A stretch of 64,000 nucleotides of DNA from Bacillus sp. NP157 (GCA_018889975.1 CP076546.1:4092501-4156500); one strand, 5' to 3'. Counted from the stretch's first letter, positions 51,345-60,279 are shown. The notes: generated by a model not told the origin, from the sequence alone. Numbers and translations: made by a program.

Positions 51345-52826
51345 TCAGTCGACGAGGGCGTCGAGCTGTTCCAGCGTCTTTCGCACCCCCTGTTTATCGA
51401 GGGAATCCACGTAGATGTCGTACTGGCGGCGGAACCGCGTGTCCTTCGCCGGCAGCGGCCCGACCAGTTCGACGCTTTCGACCAGCGTGTCTTTCGAACC
51501 GCTGTCGATCAGCGGTTGTACCAGTCGCATCGCGTTCGGCTCACGCAACGGGTAGCCCTCGCCGTTGTCGTCCTTGCCCACGCGCACGTAGCGGTCGAAC
51601 GCGGCGAGCAGGAAGGCTAGCCGGCGTGCATCCCTGCCGTGCTCCAGGCAGGCGGTGATGGTGGGACCGAGGAATCCAGGGATCTTCGACCCGCCGTCCA
51701 GGCACAGCCGATCGAGCTGGTCGGCGATCGACGCGTTGCTGAAGCGATCCAGCAGCTTCTGTTTGTATGGGCCGAGGTCCATGCCGGGTAGCGACTTCAG
51801 CCAGGTGCCGGCATCGTCGTTGAGGAAGTCGGTGAGGTAACGGTTGAACAGCGGGTCCATCACGGCGACGTCGACGCGACGGTGGCCCGAGAGGAACGCC
51901 GGATACGACAGCATCTGGTGCGAGCCGTTGAGCAGGCGGATCTTCGCGTCTTCATACGGCGTCACGTCGTCGACCATCTGGACGCCATGTCGCTCCCATG
52001 CCGGGCGTCCGTGCCGGAACTTGTCTTCCAGCACCCACTGGATGAAATCCTCGCAGACCACCGGGGCTTCATCGGGGAGGCCGGTGGCGGCGTTGAGCTC
52101 GTCGCGAACGGCCGGCGTCGTGGCCGGCGTGATGCGATCGACCATGCCGTTGGGGAAGTCCACCTGTGCATCGATCCACGCGGCCAGCTCGGGTGAGCGC
52201 GCGCGGGCGAAGGCCAGCACGGCCTTCTTCGCCTGCGCCCCGTTGTGCCGCAGGTTGTCGCAGGACATCACGGTGAAAGGCTCGGCGCCCGCGGCACGTC
52301 GCTTCTCCAGGGCGCCGACGATGAAGCCGAACGCGCCCTTCGGCTCACCGGCGTGTTCGAGATCGTGCTTCACCGTTGGGTCGTCTAGACGGAAGTTGCC
52401 ATGCTCGTCGATGAGGTAGCCGCCCTCGGTGATGGTCAGCGAGACGATGCGGATGGACGGATCGGTCAGTCGCTGCAGCACCCTTGCAGCGCCATCCGTG
52501 GGTGCGTAGAGGTAATCGACCATGGCGCCGACGACGTGCGTGCGACGTTCGCCGCGCGGGTCGAACTCGCTGACCGAGTACAGGCCCTGCTGCGCCTTGA
52601 ACGCATCCGCCAGCGGCTTGTCGTGCTCCAGCAGGTTGATGCCGACGATGCCCCACGAGGCCATGTCGGGGTCGGCAAGCGTCTGGTTCGTGTAAATGGC
52701 CAGGTGGGCGCGGTGGAAGGCGCCCACGCCGATATGGGCGATGCCCGCCGTGACCTTGCTGCGATCGAACGGCGGTGCGTCGACACCCTGCGGCAGGCGG
52801 TCGAGCTGGGAGGGGGTGAGAGCCAT
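51345..52826 (-). CDS. mtlD: mannitol 2-dehydrogenase-type polyol dehydrogenase
   Basis: 493 residues from ATG 52826. Long-chain polyol dehydrogenase: Rossmann start IAHIGVGAFHRAHLAIYTNQTL, signature SCDNLRHNGAQAKKA, and catalytic KIRLLNGSHQMLSYPAFLSGHRRV with the conserved Lys. It oxidises mannitol (or arabitol, sorbitol) to the ketose. It is the last gene of the ABC transporter operon, in the order known from Pseudomonas mtlEFGKD. The sugar preference cannot be read from the sequence. Confidence 0.9.
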   Translation of the reverse strand: MALTPSQLDRLPQGVDAPPFDRSKVTAGIAHIGVGAFHRAHLAIYTNQTLADPDMASWGIVGINLLEHDKPLADAFKAQQGLYSVSEFDPRGERRTHVVGAMVDYLYAPTDGAARVLQRLTDPSIRIVSLTITEGGYLIDEHGNFRLDDPTVKHDLEHAGEPKGAFGFIVGALEKRRAAGAEPFTVMSCDNLRHNGAQAKKAVLAFARARSPELAAWIDAQVDFPNGMVDRITPATTPAVRDELNAATGLPDEAPVVCEDFIQWVLEDKFRHGRPAWERHGVQMVDDVTPYEDAKIRLLNGSHQMLSYPAFLSGHRRVDVAVMDPLFNRYLTDFLNDDAGTWLKSLPGMDLGPYKQKLLDRFSNASIADQLDRLCLDGGSKIPGFLGPTITACLEHGRDARRLAFLLAAFDRYVRVGKDDNGEGYPLREPNAMRLVQPLIDSGSKDTLVESVELVGPLPAKDTRFRRQYDIYVDSLDKQGVRKTLEQLDALVD

Positions 52827-52836
52827 GGGACCTTCT

Positions 52837-53910
52837 TTACGGATGATGGATGGCTTTGCCCGTCGCATCGAAGACGTAGGCATGGGTGAGGTCGAGGCGG
52901 ACGCAGATGTCGCGTCCTGCCCTGCGTTCGAAGTCGCCGTCGGCACGGACGGTGATGCTGCCGATCGTCGGTACGTCGACGTAGGCATAGGTCTCGCTGC
53001 CGAGGCGCTCGACCACGCTGAGCTTGCCGGCGAGCGTCTCGCCGCTGCCGTCACCGTCTTCGCAGACGCGCAGGTGTTCCGGACGGACGCCGACGGTAAG
53101 CTCGCCGCGCGCATCGACCTGGGTCGGCAGGTGCAGCAGGTTGCCGTTGGCGAGGCGCAGTTCGCCGTTCTCCGCCGTGGCGGCGAAGAAGTTCATCTGC
53201 GGCATGCCGAGGAAGCCAGCGACGAAGCGGTTCACCGGGCGCCGGTAGAGCTCCAGCGGTGAGCCGATCTGTTCGATGCGGCCTTCGCTGAAGATCGCGA
53301 TCTTGTCGGCCAGCGTCATCGCCTCGACCTGGTCGTGGGTGACGTAGATCATGGTGGCGTTGAGTTCCTGGTGCAGCCGCGCGATCTCGAGGCGGGTCTG
53401 CGCGCGCAGGGCGGCATCCAGGTTGGAGAGCGGTTCGTCGAACAGGAACACGCGTGGCTCGCGGGTGATTGCCCGGCCGATGGCGACGCGCTGGCGCTGG
53501 CCGCCGGAAAGGGCGGAAGGTTTGCGATCGAGGTAGGGCTCGAGCGCGAGGATCTTCGCCGCCTTCGCCACCTTTTCATCGATCGCCAGTGGCTTAGCGC
53601 CGGACAGCTTCAGCGCGAACGACATGTTTTCGCGCACGGTCATGTGCGGATACAGCGCGTAGCTCTGGAAGACCATGGCGAGGTCGCGCTTGTCGACGGC
53701 ACGATCGGTGATGTCGTCCTTGTCGAGCAGGATCTGCCCTTCGTCGACATCTTCCAGGCCCGCGATCAGCCGCAGGGTGGTGGACTTGCCGCAGCCGGAG
53801 GGCCCGAGGAAGACGCAGAACTCGCGGTCTTCCACCACGAGGTCGATGCCCTTGATGACATCGGTGCCCTCGAACGACTTGCGCAGTGAACGGATTTCCA
53901 GGCGAGACAT
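52837..53910 (-). CDS. mtlK: sugar-alcohol ABC transporter ATPase (MalK type)
   Basis: 357 residues. Walker A FLGPSGCGKSTTL, Q-loop, signature LSGGQRQRVAIGRAI, Walker B VFLFDEPLSNLD and the switch His (VTHDQVEAMTLADKI), then a MalK/UgpC-like C-terminal OB domain (VGVRPEHLRV). It drives import by the two permeases encoded upstream. It overlaps nothing: 10 bp from mtlD and 10 bp from mtlG. Confidence 0.94.
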   Translation of the reverse strand: MSRLEIRSLRKSFEGTDVIKGIDLVVEDREFCVFLGPSGCGKSTTLRLIAGLEDVDEGQILLDKDDITDRAVDKRDLAMVFQSYALYPHMTVRENMSFALKLSGAKPLAIDEKVAKAAKILALEPYLDRKPSALSGGQRQRVAIGRAITREPRVFLFDEPLSNLDAALRAQTRLEIARLHQELNATMIYVTHDQVEAMTLADKIAIFSEGRIEQIGSPLELYRRPVNRFVAGFLGMPQMNFFAATAENGELRLANGNLLHLPTQVDARGELTVGVRPEHLRVCEDGDGSGETLAGKLSVVERLGSETYAYVDVPTIGSITVRADGDFERRAGRDICVRLDLTHAYVFDATGKAIHHP

Positions 53911-53920
53911 GGGTGGGCTC

Positions 53921-54754
53921 CTATTTGACTGCGCCGAAGGTGAGGCCGCGGACCAGCTGGCGCTGCGATAGCCAGCCGAGTACCAGGATGGGTGCGCAGG
54001 CGAGCGTCGAGACAGCCGACAACTTGGCCCAGAACAGGCCCTCGGGACTGGAGAACGACGCGACCAGTGCGGTCAGGGGCGCCGCACTCGTCGTCGTAAG
54101 GTTGAGCGACCAGAAGGCCTCGTTCCACGACAGGATCAGGCAGAGCAGCGCCGTGGAGGCGAGGCCGCCGCGGCTGACCGGGATGAGCACGCGGAACATC
54201 GTCTGCCACGTGCCCGCGCCATCCATCCGTGCCGCCTCGAGGATGTCGTAAGGGATGTCGCGGAAATACGTGTAGATCATCCAGACCATGATCGGCAGGT
54301 TGATCAGCGCGAAGATGATCACCAGCGCCGTCTTCGAATCGAGCATGTCGAGGTCGCGCGAGATCAGGTAGATCGGCACGAGCACGCCGACGCTGGGCAG
54401 CATCTTGGTCGACAGCATCCACAGCAGCACGTCTTTGGTGCGGCGGGTGGGATGGTAGGCGAACGCATACGCTGCCGGCACGGCGACGAGCATGCCGAGG
54501 ATGGTCGCACCGCCCGCGGTCACGATCGAGTTCCATGCGTAGTGCAGGTAGTTCGCCCGCGCGAGGATCTCGCGGTAGTTCTCCAGCGTCGGCGCAAACA
54601 GGAAATGCGGCGGCATGCTGAACGCGTCGAGCTCGCTCTTGAAGCTGGTCAACACCATCCACAGGATCGGGAAGAACACCACCAGGGCGACGATCCACGA
54701 GGCGACGGCGCGCACGGCATGGGCGAGGCGGCGACCGGATTTCTTCTTGGCCAT
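53921..54754 (-). CDS. mtlG: ABC transporter permease (MalG type)
   Basis: 277 residues from ATG 54754. Six membrane helices and the EAA loop EAARMDGAGTWQTMFRVLIP, which docks with the ATPase. The length and the N-terminal basic stretch (MAKKKSGRRLAHAVRA) match sugar-permease subunits of the MalG type. An 11-bp gap separates it from mtlF. Confidence 0.93.
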   Translation of the reverse strand: MAKKKSGRRLAHAVRAVASWIVALVVFFPILWMVLTSFKSELDAFSMPPHFLFAPTLENYREILARANYLHYAWNSIVTAGGATILGMLVAVPAAYAFAYHPTRRTKDVLLWMLSTKMLPSVGVLVPIYLISRDLDMLDSKTALVIIFALINLPIMVWMIYTYFRDIPYDILEAARMDGAGTWQTMFRVLIPVSRGGLASTALLCLILSWNEAFWSLNLTTTSAAPLTALVASFSSPEGLFWAKLSAVSTLACAPILVLGWLSQRQLVRGLTFGAVK

Positions 54755-54765
54755 GTCTTGTCTCC

Positions 54766-55641
54766 TCAGCGTTCCGTCAGCGACTTGCCGATCAGGCGGA
54801 TCAGGAACACCGCCATGATGTTGGCCAGGACGACCGCGACGAGACCGCCGGCCGAGGCCGCGCCCACGTCGAACTCCAGCAGGGCCTGGGTGTAGACCAG
54901 GAACGGCACGTTGGTGGTCGCGTCGCCGGGGCCGCCGTTGGTGGTGACGAAGATCTCGGCGAACACGTTCAGCAGGAAGATGGCCTCCACCATCACCACC
55001 ACGGCGATTGGCCGGGCGAGGTGGGGCAGGGTGAGGTAGCGGAAGATCGCCCAGCCGCGGGCGCCGTCCATCCGTGCGGCCTCCAGCTGCTCGCGGTCGA
55101 GCGATTGCAGCGCGGTGACGAAGATCAGCACCGCGAACGGCAGCCATTCCCACGAGACCACGGTGATCACCGAGAGCAGGGGCCAGTCGGCGAACCAGTT
55201 CACCGGCGTGGCGCCGAACAGTTTCCAGACCCAGGCGAGGAAGCCGGAGACCGGGTTCATCATCAGGTTCTTCCAGACCAGCGCGGCGACGGTCGGCATG
55301 ATGAAGAACGGCGAGATCAGCAGCATCCGCACGATGCCCTGGCCGGGGAAACTTTCATCCACCAGCACCGAAATCGCCACGCCACCCACCACGGTGACGA
55401 CCAGCACGCTGCCGACCAGCAGGATGGTGTTGAGGATCGACGTCCAGAAGCTCGGATACGCGAAGAAGTAGGTGAAGTTCTCCAGCCCGACGAAGGCCGA
55501 CTTACCCGGGTAGAGCAGGTTGTAGTACTGCGTGGAGAAGTACAGCGTCATTGCCAGCGGCACGATCATCCACAGCAACAGCATCAGGATGGCCGGTTGC
55601 GCGAGCAGCCGCTCGGGGTGTTTGCGGACGCGCGCTTTCAT
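54766..55641 (-). CDS. mtlF: ABC transporter permease (MalF type)
   Basis: 291 residues with six to seven membrane helices, and the EAA loop LEAARMDGARGWAIFRYLTLPHL. N-terminal MKARVRKHPERLLAQPAILMLLLWMIVPLAMTLYFS. It forms the channel with mtlG. The start overlaps the binding-protein stop by 4 bp (ATGA). Confidence 0.93.
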   Translation of the reverse strand: MKARVRKHPERLLAQPAILMLLLWMIVPLAMTLYFSTQYYNLLYPGKSAFVGLENFTYFFAYPSFWTSILNTILLVGSVLVVTVVGGVAISVLVDESFPGQGIVRMLLISPFFIMPTVAALVWKNLMMNPVSGFLAWVWKLFGATPVNWFADWPLLSVITVVSWEWLPFAVLIFVTALQSLDREQLEAARMDGARGWAIFRYLTLPHLARPIAVVVMVEAIFLLNVFAEIFVTTNGGPGDATTNVPFLVYTQALLEFDVGAASAGGLVAVVLANIMAVFLIRLIGKSLTER

Positions 55642-57011
55642 GGCGTGGCCTCCTTCGAAATGACCGGCTTTTTGTCGTAGTAGCCGGCCCGCTTCATGGT
55701 CCGGTCGACTGCGCCCTGTGCCGTGTGCAGCAGTTCATCCACGTTGCCGCGGCCGGCCAGGGCGCCGGCGATCTGCCGGCCGACCAGGGTGGCCACCGCC
55801 TGGAACTCGGGGATGGAAACGATCTGGATACCCTTGTAAGGCACCGGCTTCAGCGTGGGATGGGCGGGATCGACCGCCTTGAGCGAATCGAAGGTGACCT
55901 GGGCGAACGGTGCCGCCTTGATGTAATCGGGGTTGGCGTAAGTGGATTCACGCGTGCCCGGGGGCGTGGACTCGGCGCCATACTTGTCCGCGACGAGTTT
56001 CAGGTAAGGCTTCGAGGTGGCCCAGAGGATGAAGTCGCGCGCGGCATCGCCCTGCTTCGAGCTGGCCGGGATCGCCAGCGACCACACCCACAGCCACGAC
56101 GAACCCTTGTCGGTGACCTCGTGCGGCGATCGTACGAAGCCGACCTTGCCGGCGACCTGGCTTTCCTTGGGATTCGATACCGTGCCGCCGCCGACGGAGG
56201 CATCGACCCACATCGCGCAACGGCCGCCGGCGAACAGCGCGAGGTTCTCGTTGAAACCGTTATCTGAGGGGCCCGGTGGCCCGTAGTGTTTCAGCAGGTC
56301 GATGTAGAAGTTCACCGCCCGGTGCCACTCGGGCGTATCGACCTGCGGCTTCCAGTTTTCATCGAACCAGCGCCCGCCGAAGCTGTTGGCGATGGTGCCG
56401 AGCAGGGCCATGTTCTCGCCCCAGCCGGCCTTGCCGCGCAGGCAGATGCCGTAGACGCCATGCTCGGGGTCATGCAGCTTCTGGGCGAAGCCCTTGATCT
56501 GGTCCCAGGTCGGCTGCGCGGGCATGGTCAGGTTCGCGCGGGCAAACAGGTCGGTGCGGAAGTAGGTGATGCTGGCTTCGGCGTAGAACGGCACGGCGTA
56601 GAGATGGTTGTCCACGGTGAGCTGTTCGCGCACGTTCTTCAGCAGGTCGTCGCCCTCGTAGTCGGCGGGCAGGTTGTCCAGCGGCTTCAGCCACTTCTGC
56701 GCACCCCACAACGGGGCTTCGTACGCGCCGATGGTGATCACGTCGAACTGGCCGCCGTGCGTCGCGATGTCGGTGGTGAGGCGCTGGCGCAGCGTGTTCT
56801 CTTCGAGCACCACCCAGTTGAGGTGGACGCCTGGATGAGACTTTTCGTACTCGCCTGACAGGGCCTGCATGCGCACCATGTCGGCGTTGTTCACCGTGCC
56901 GATGGTGAGGGTGGTGTCGGCCCAGGCGGGCAGGGCGCACGCCGCGAGCGCTGCGGCACCCAGCCAGGTGCTGGCCTTGCGCCCACCGTATCGTTTCCGT
57001 TGATCGCTCAT
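55638..57011 (-). CDS. mtlE: sugar-alcohol ABC transporter substrate-binding protein
   Basis: 457 residues. Signal peptide to LPAWADT, then a class I solute-binding fold (TLTIGTVNNADMVRMQALSGEYEKSHPGVHLNWVVLEENTLRQRLTTDIATHGGQFDVITIGAYEAPLWG) typical of the polyol-binding SmoE/MtlE group. There is no lipobox, so it is a free periplasmic protein. First gene of the operon; the 282-bp region upstream holds two inverted 22-bp sites for the AraC-type regulator. Confidence 0.92.
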   Translation of the reverse strand: MSDQRKRYGGRKASTWLGAAALAACALPAWADTTLTIGTVNNADMVRMQALSGEYEKSHPGVHLNWVVLEENTLRQRLTTDIATHGGQFDVITIGAYEAPLWGAQKWLKPLDNLPADYEGDDLLKNVREQLTVDNHLYAVPFYAEASITYFRTDLFARANLTMPAQPTWDQIKGFAQKLHDPEHGVYGICLRGKAGWGENMALLGTIANSFGGRWFDENWKPQVDTPEWHRAVNFYIDLLKHYGPPGPSDNGFNENLALFAGGRCAMWVDASVGGGTVSNPKESQVAGKVGFVRSPHEVTDKGSSWLWVWSLAIPASSKQGDAARDFILWATSKPYLKLVADKYGAESTPPGTRESTYANPDYIKAAPFAQVTFDSLKAVDPAHPTLKPVPYKGIQIVSIPEFQAVATLVGRQIAGALAGRGNVDELLHTAQGAVDRTMKRAGYYDKKPVISKEATP

Positions 57012-57134
57012 CGTGCCTCCCGTTTACGGCGAGTCGGCGCGCGACGTCTTTGCATTCGTCGCATCGTGGATGAGGGTTATAGGCGCTGGGCGTGCATGCC
57101 CACCAATACGTGCGGTGTCGTTTTGCGGTGAATT

Positions 57135-57241
57135 TGCATACTTTCTTGCGTCACGCGCTGTTCGGCGCTGGCGACCGACCGCATTTCACCGCTGTATGTG
57201 ATGCGGCGCAGCATCGTGCCGGTCAAGCAATAAAGTATGTA
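57135..57241. promoter_or_regulatory. paired AraC-type operator sites, polyol operon
   Basis: TGCATACTTTCTTGC (57135-57149) and GCAATAAAGTATGTA (57227-57241) are inverted repeats with 13 of 15 matches. Extending both gives about 18 of 22 matches (TTRCATACTTTMTTGC core). They sit between the AraC-type regulator gene and mtlE. They probably flank or overlap the promoter. The rest of 57012-57293 shows no gene. Confidence 0.6.
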
Positions 57242-57293
57242 ACTTCGGGAAGTTGCCGGTTCCGCGCGACGCGAAGCATGCCGCGCCGCCGCA

Positions 57294-58220
57294 TCAGAGT
57301 TCGGCGGGTGGCCGCCGGTGACGCATCCGATATTCGCGCGGGGTCATTCCGGTGAGGGTGAGGAAACGCCGGTTGAAGTTGGAGAGGTTGCTGAAGCCGA
57401 CCTCGTAGCAGATCTCCGTGATCGCATCGGGCGAGTTGACCAGGCGGTCACAGGCGCGCTGCACGCGGGTCTGGTTGACGTAGTCGATGAAGCGATAGCC
57501 GGTGTGCTGGTGGAAGAAGCGCGAGAACGCCGACTCGGACATCTCCAGCCGGTCGGCGACGGTCTTCAGCGACACGTCGCCTGCGTGATGGCGATCGATG
57601 AACGCGACCGCGCGATGCAGCTTCAGCGACTGGTTCGGATCGGCCGACGCCTTGAACGGGCGGCTGCTGAGTGGACGGCGGGTCTCGTCTTCGGCGAGCG
57701 CTTCGACCATCTCGAAGAAGCTGGCGACGCGGCGCAGGCCGGGATGCTCGGCGACCCTGCGAAAATAGGGCTCCAGCGCGCGGCCCAGCTCGGGGTTGAA
57801 GACGATGCCATGCCGCGCTTCTTCGAGAAGCAGCGACTTCACGTGCTTCGCGGACGGGAAGAATTCGGTGCAGCGGCGGACGAAGGCTTCGGAAAACAGG
57901 ATGACGCGGTCGCGCAGGGCCGCGGGCTCGCACGCCTCGTCGGTGACCCAGTTGTGCGGCACGTTCGGCCCGGTCAGCATCAGCGTGTACGGGGCGAAGC
58001 GGCCTTCGTAATCGCCGACATACGCCGTGCCTTCGGTGGCGACGATCAGGTGCAGTTCGTACGCGGGGTGGTAATGCCAGCGGATCAGCCGGCTACGCGA
58101 TCCATGCTCGAGGTAATGGATCGATGGTTCGTCGGATAATCCCAGCAGGTCCTGCTCGCGGCCGAGCGCCGAAGTATCGGCGAGTGGCGGCGGCAGCGAG
58201 AGGGCGGCGCGACGGTTCAT
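57294..58220 (-). CDS. mtlR: AraC-family regulator of polyol uptake (MtlR-like)
   Basis: 308 residues from ATG 58220 (an upstream TTG at 58250 is the alternative). An N-terminal cupin-like sensing region (LIRWHYHPAYELHLIVATEGTAYVGDYEGRFAPYTLMLTGPNVPHNW) is followed by two C-terminal HTHs (VSLKTVADRLEMSESAFSRFFHQHTGYRFIDYVNQ and ITEICYEVGFSNLSNFNRRFLTLTGMTPREYR). In Pseudomonas an AraC-type MtlR activates mtlEFGKD. The same orientation and position here suggest that role. Confidence 0.88.
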   Translation of the reverse strand: MNRRAALSLPPPLADTSALGREQDLLGLSDEPSIHYLEHGSRSRLIRWHYHPAYELHLIVATEGTAYVGDYEGRFAPYTLMLTGPNVPHNWVTDEACEPAALRDRVILFSEAFVRRCTEFFPSAKHVKSLLLEEARHGIVFNPELGRALEPYFRRVAEHPGLRRVASFFEMVEALAEDETRRPLSSRPFKASADPNQSLKLHRAVAFIDRHHAGDVSLKTVADRLEMSESAFSRFFHQHTGYRFIDYVNQTRVQRACDRLVNSPDAITEICYEVGFSNLSNFNRRFLTLTGMTPREYRMRHRRPPAEL

Positions 58221-58269
58221 GCCGCTGAGCGTACTCTTTCCGGTTGGCAATCACCAAGGAGTCAGTGAC

Positions 58270-58869
58270 ATGAAGATCCTCATCGTTGGCGCCGGCGGTA
58301 CGCTGGGCCAGGCCGTGGCGGCGGAGCTGGGCCAGCGCCACGAGATCGTGCGCGCGGGTCGCAGCAGCGGCGACGTACATGTCGACCTGCGCGATGCGTC
58401 GAGCGTGGCGGCCATGTACGACGCCGTGCCCGACCTGGACGCCGTGGTCTGCACGGCGGGCAAGGTGCCCTTCGCACCGTTGGGCGAGCTCACCGAGGCG
58501 AAGTATCTCGAAGGCCTCAACGACAAGTTGCTCGGCCAGGTAAGGCTGGTGCAGGCGGGCATGGCCAGGTTGCGCGACGGTGGCTCGTTCACCCTGATCA
58601 CCGGCATCCTCACCGAGCAGCCGATCGCCGCGGGTGCCTGCGCGAGCATGGCGAACGGCGCGGTCGAAGCCTACGTGCGCGCCGCCGCCATCGAACTGCC
58701 GCGCGGGCTGCGCATCAACGTGGTCAGTCCCAACGTGCTCGTCGAGTCGATGGGCAGCTACGGGCCGTTCTTCCGCGGCTTCGAACCGGTCACCGCGGCG
58801 CGTGCCGCGCTGGCGTTCTCCCGCAGCGTGGAAGGCCGGCAGACCGGGCAGGTGTTCAAGGTCTGGTAA
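58270..58869 (+). CDS. short-chain dehydrogenase-like protein lacking the Tyr-Lys pair
   Basis: 199 residues from ATG 58270. Rossmann motif GAGGTLGQAVAAEL at residues 7-20 and NADP-type RAGRSSG follow the SDR pattern, and INVVSPNVL marks the end of the fold. In the catalytic region (CASMANGAVEAYVRAAAIELPRGLRIN) the YxxxK motif is absent, and Ser of the triad is shifted. It is therefore an atypical SDR, as seen in some short 'YbbO-like' or sugar-nucleotide proteins; whether it is active is open. Only 49 bp separate it from the divergent AraC-type gene. Confidence 0.78.
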   Translation: MKILIVGAGGTLGQAVAAELGQRHEIVRAGRSSGDVHVDLRDASSVAAMYDAVPDLDAVVCTAGKVPFAPLGELTEAKYLEGLNDKLLGQVRLVQAGMARLRDGGSFTLITGILTEQPIAAGACASMANGAVEAYVRAAAIELPRGLRINVVSPNVLVESMGSYGPFFRGFEPVTAARAALAFSRSVEGRQTGQVFKVW

Positions 58870-58910
58870 CCGCGCTGGTATGGTGGGCCACCATCACGCT
58901 AAGGACAGCC

Positions 58911-60110
58911 ATGCGTCGCCTGTTGATCGCCCTTGCCACCAGCGCGTGCACGTTGTCCGCGCATGCCATGCACGCAACCGCGTTGCCGCCGCCCGATCCG
59001 GCGATGGCGGCGATCGATATCCTGCTGAACAAGGGCGACCCGTGGCACGACTACGTCGCGCTGCGGGCGCGGCTCGCTGGCATACCGGCCAGCACCCGCC
59101 ATCCCGCACTCGATCCGTTCGCGCAGGCCGATACCCTGTTCGGACGCTACGCGGATGCAACAAGGCATTACCTCGAGTACGCACCGAACGCCGCCGCGCC
59201 GATCGCGTGCCCCGGCACGCCGTGGCATCGCAGTGGCCTGGATGCCTTGCCGGCACTGATCGGCGATGCACGCGTCGTCGTCATCAACGAGGCGCACATC
59301 GAGCCGGCGACGCGGGCGACGGTCATCGCGTTGTTGCCAGCGCTCCGCAAGATGGGCTTCAGGCATATCGCGCTGGAAGCGCTGGTCACCGGGAAGGCCG
59401 AGGCACTCGGCAAGCGCGGCTACGCGCACGACGACACCGAGGCGGCGGTGTACCTGCGCGAACCGGTGTTCGCGGAACTGATCCGCGAAGCCGCCGCGCA
59501 GGGTTTCGACTTCGTCGCCTACGACCAGCCCGAGGCGGCCAACGGCGGGCGTGAAGCGGCCAGCGCGGCGCTGCTGAAGGCGTGGCTCGATGCCCATCCC
59601 GGCGAGAAGCTGCTGGTGCAGGTGGGCTATGCGCATGTCCGTCGCGAGCAGGGCTGGCTCGCCGAGCGGCTGTCGAAGCTGCCCGGGCTGGCCATGGTCA
59701 CCATCGACCAGGTCTCGGGGATACGCGGGTGTGCTGGCGACGGCGCGGTCGCCGCCGCGCCCTCGGTGTGGACGCAGGCGGGAAAGGGCTGGAGCCTGCA
59801 TCCGGCGCTGATCGACATCACCCTGACCTGGGCACGCGACGACCGGCGCGGCGCGGCGAACAGCTGGATGACGCTCGGCGGACAGCGACGCGAAGTGACA
59901 CTTCCGTCATCGACCTGTGGCGGGAAACGACCGTGCCTGGTGGAGGCGCTGGTACCGGGCGAAGACAAGGGCGTGCCGGCGGACCGGCTCGGGCTGGCCG
60001 GGAAGAACGAGCAGCCGATCCTGTACCTGAAGCCGGGGAATTACGCGTTGCGGGTGACGGCGGGTTCGTCCGCCCCGACCACCACCACCCTAACCGTCCC
60101 CCCACTGTAG
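58911..60110 (+). CDS. exported Tiki/EreA/ChaN-superfamily-like protein
   Basis: 399 residues with a signal peptide (MRRLLIALATSACTLSAHA). The centre (ARVVVINEAHIEPATRATVIALLPALRKMGFRHIALEAL ... EPVFAELIREAAAQGFDFVAYD ... KLLVQVGYAHVRREQGWLA) follows the two-motif pattern (GExH-like NEAH, YAH) of the Tiki/EreA/TraB/ChaN superfamily, whose members are metal-dependent hydrolases or haem binders. The substrate is unknown. The last codons CTG TAG come from a REP element (TGTAG, 60106-60129), so the C-terminal end may have been set by that insertion. Confidence 0.7.
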   Translation: MRRLLIALATSACTLSAHAMHATALPPPDPAMAAIDILLNKGDPWHDYVALRARLAGIPASTRHPALDPFAQADTLFGRYADATRHYLEYAPNAAAPIACPGTPWHRSGLDALPALIGDARVVVINEAHIEPATRATVIALLPALRKMGFRHIALEALVTGKAEALGKRGYAHDDTEAAVYLREPVFAELIREAAAQGFDFVAYDQPEAANGGREAASAALLKAWLDAHPGEKLLVQVGYAHVRREQGWLAERLSKLPGLAMVTIDQVSGIRGCAGDGAVAAAPSVWTQAGKGWSLHPALIDITLTWARDDRRGAANSWMTLGGQRREVTLPSSTCGGKRPCLVEALVPGEDKGVPADRLGLAGKNEQPILYLKPGNYALRVTAGSSAPTTTTLTVPPL

Positions 60111-60279
60111 GAGCGCGCCTGCGCGCGATTGAGCGAAGCGATAACCTGTACTGACTGTAGTCATATCAACATGGACTGTGCCCATACCAATATGGACTGT
60201 GCCCATATCAACATGGATTGTGCCCATACCAACATGCGACACCACGCAAGAAGATGTCGCGCACAAGTGCGCTCCTACA
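60106..60279. repeat. REP pair enclosing a 21-bp tandem repeat
   Basis: A forward REP at 60106-60129 and a degenerate reverse REP at 60257-60279 enclose 3.6 tandem copies of a 21-bp unit (CATATCAACATGGACTGTGC, plus C) at 60162-60236. Copies alternate between CATATCAACATG and CATACCAACATG forms. The unit holds CATG and an ACTGTG core; it is open in several frames but has no start or ribosome-binding site on either strand. Copies differ at only a few positions, so the array is recent. Confidence 0.75.

Noticed and set aside
60162-60236. Possible CRISPR array.
   Set aside because: Repeats are contiguous 21-mers with no spacers, and no cas gene is present.
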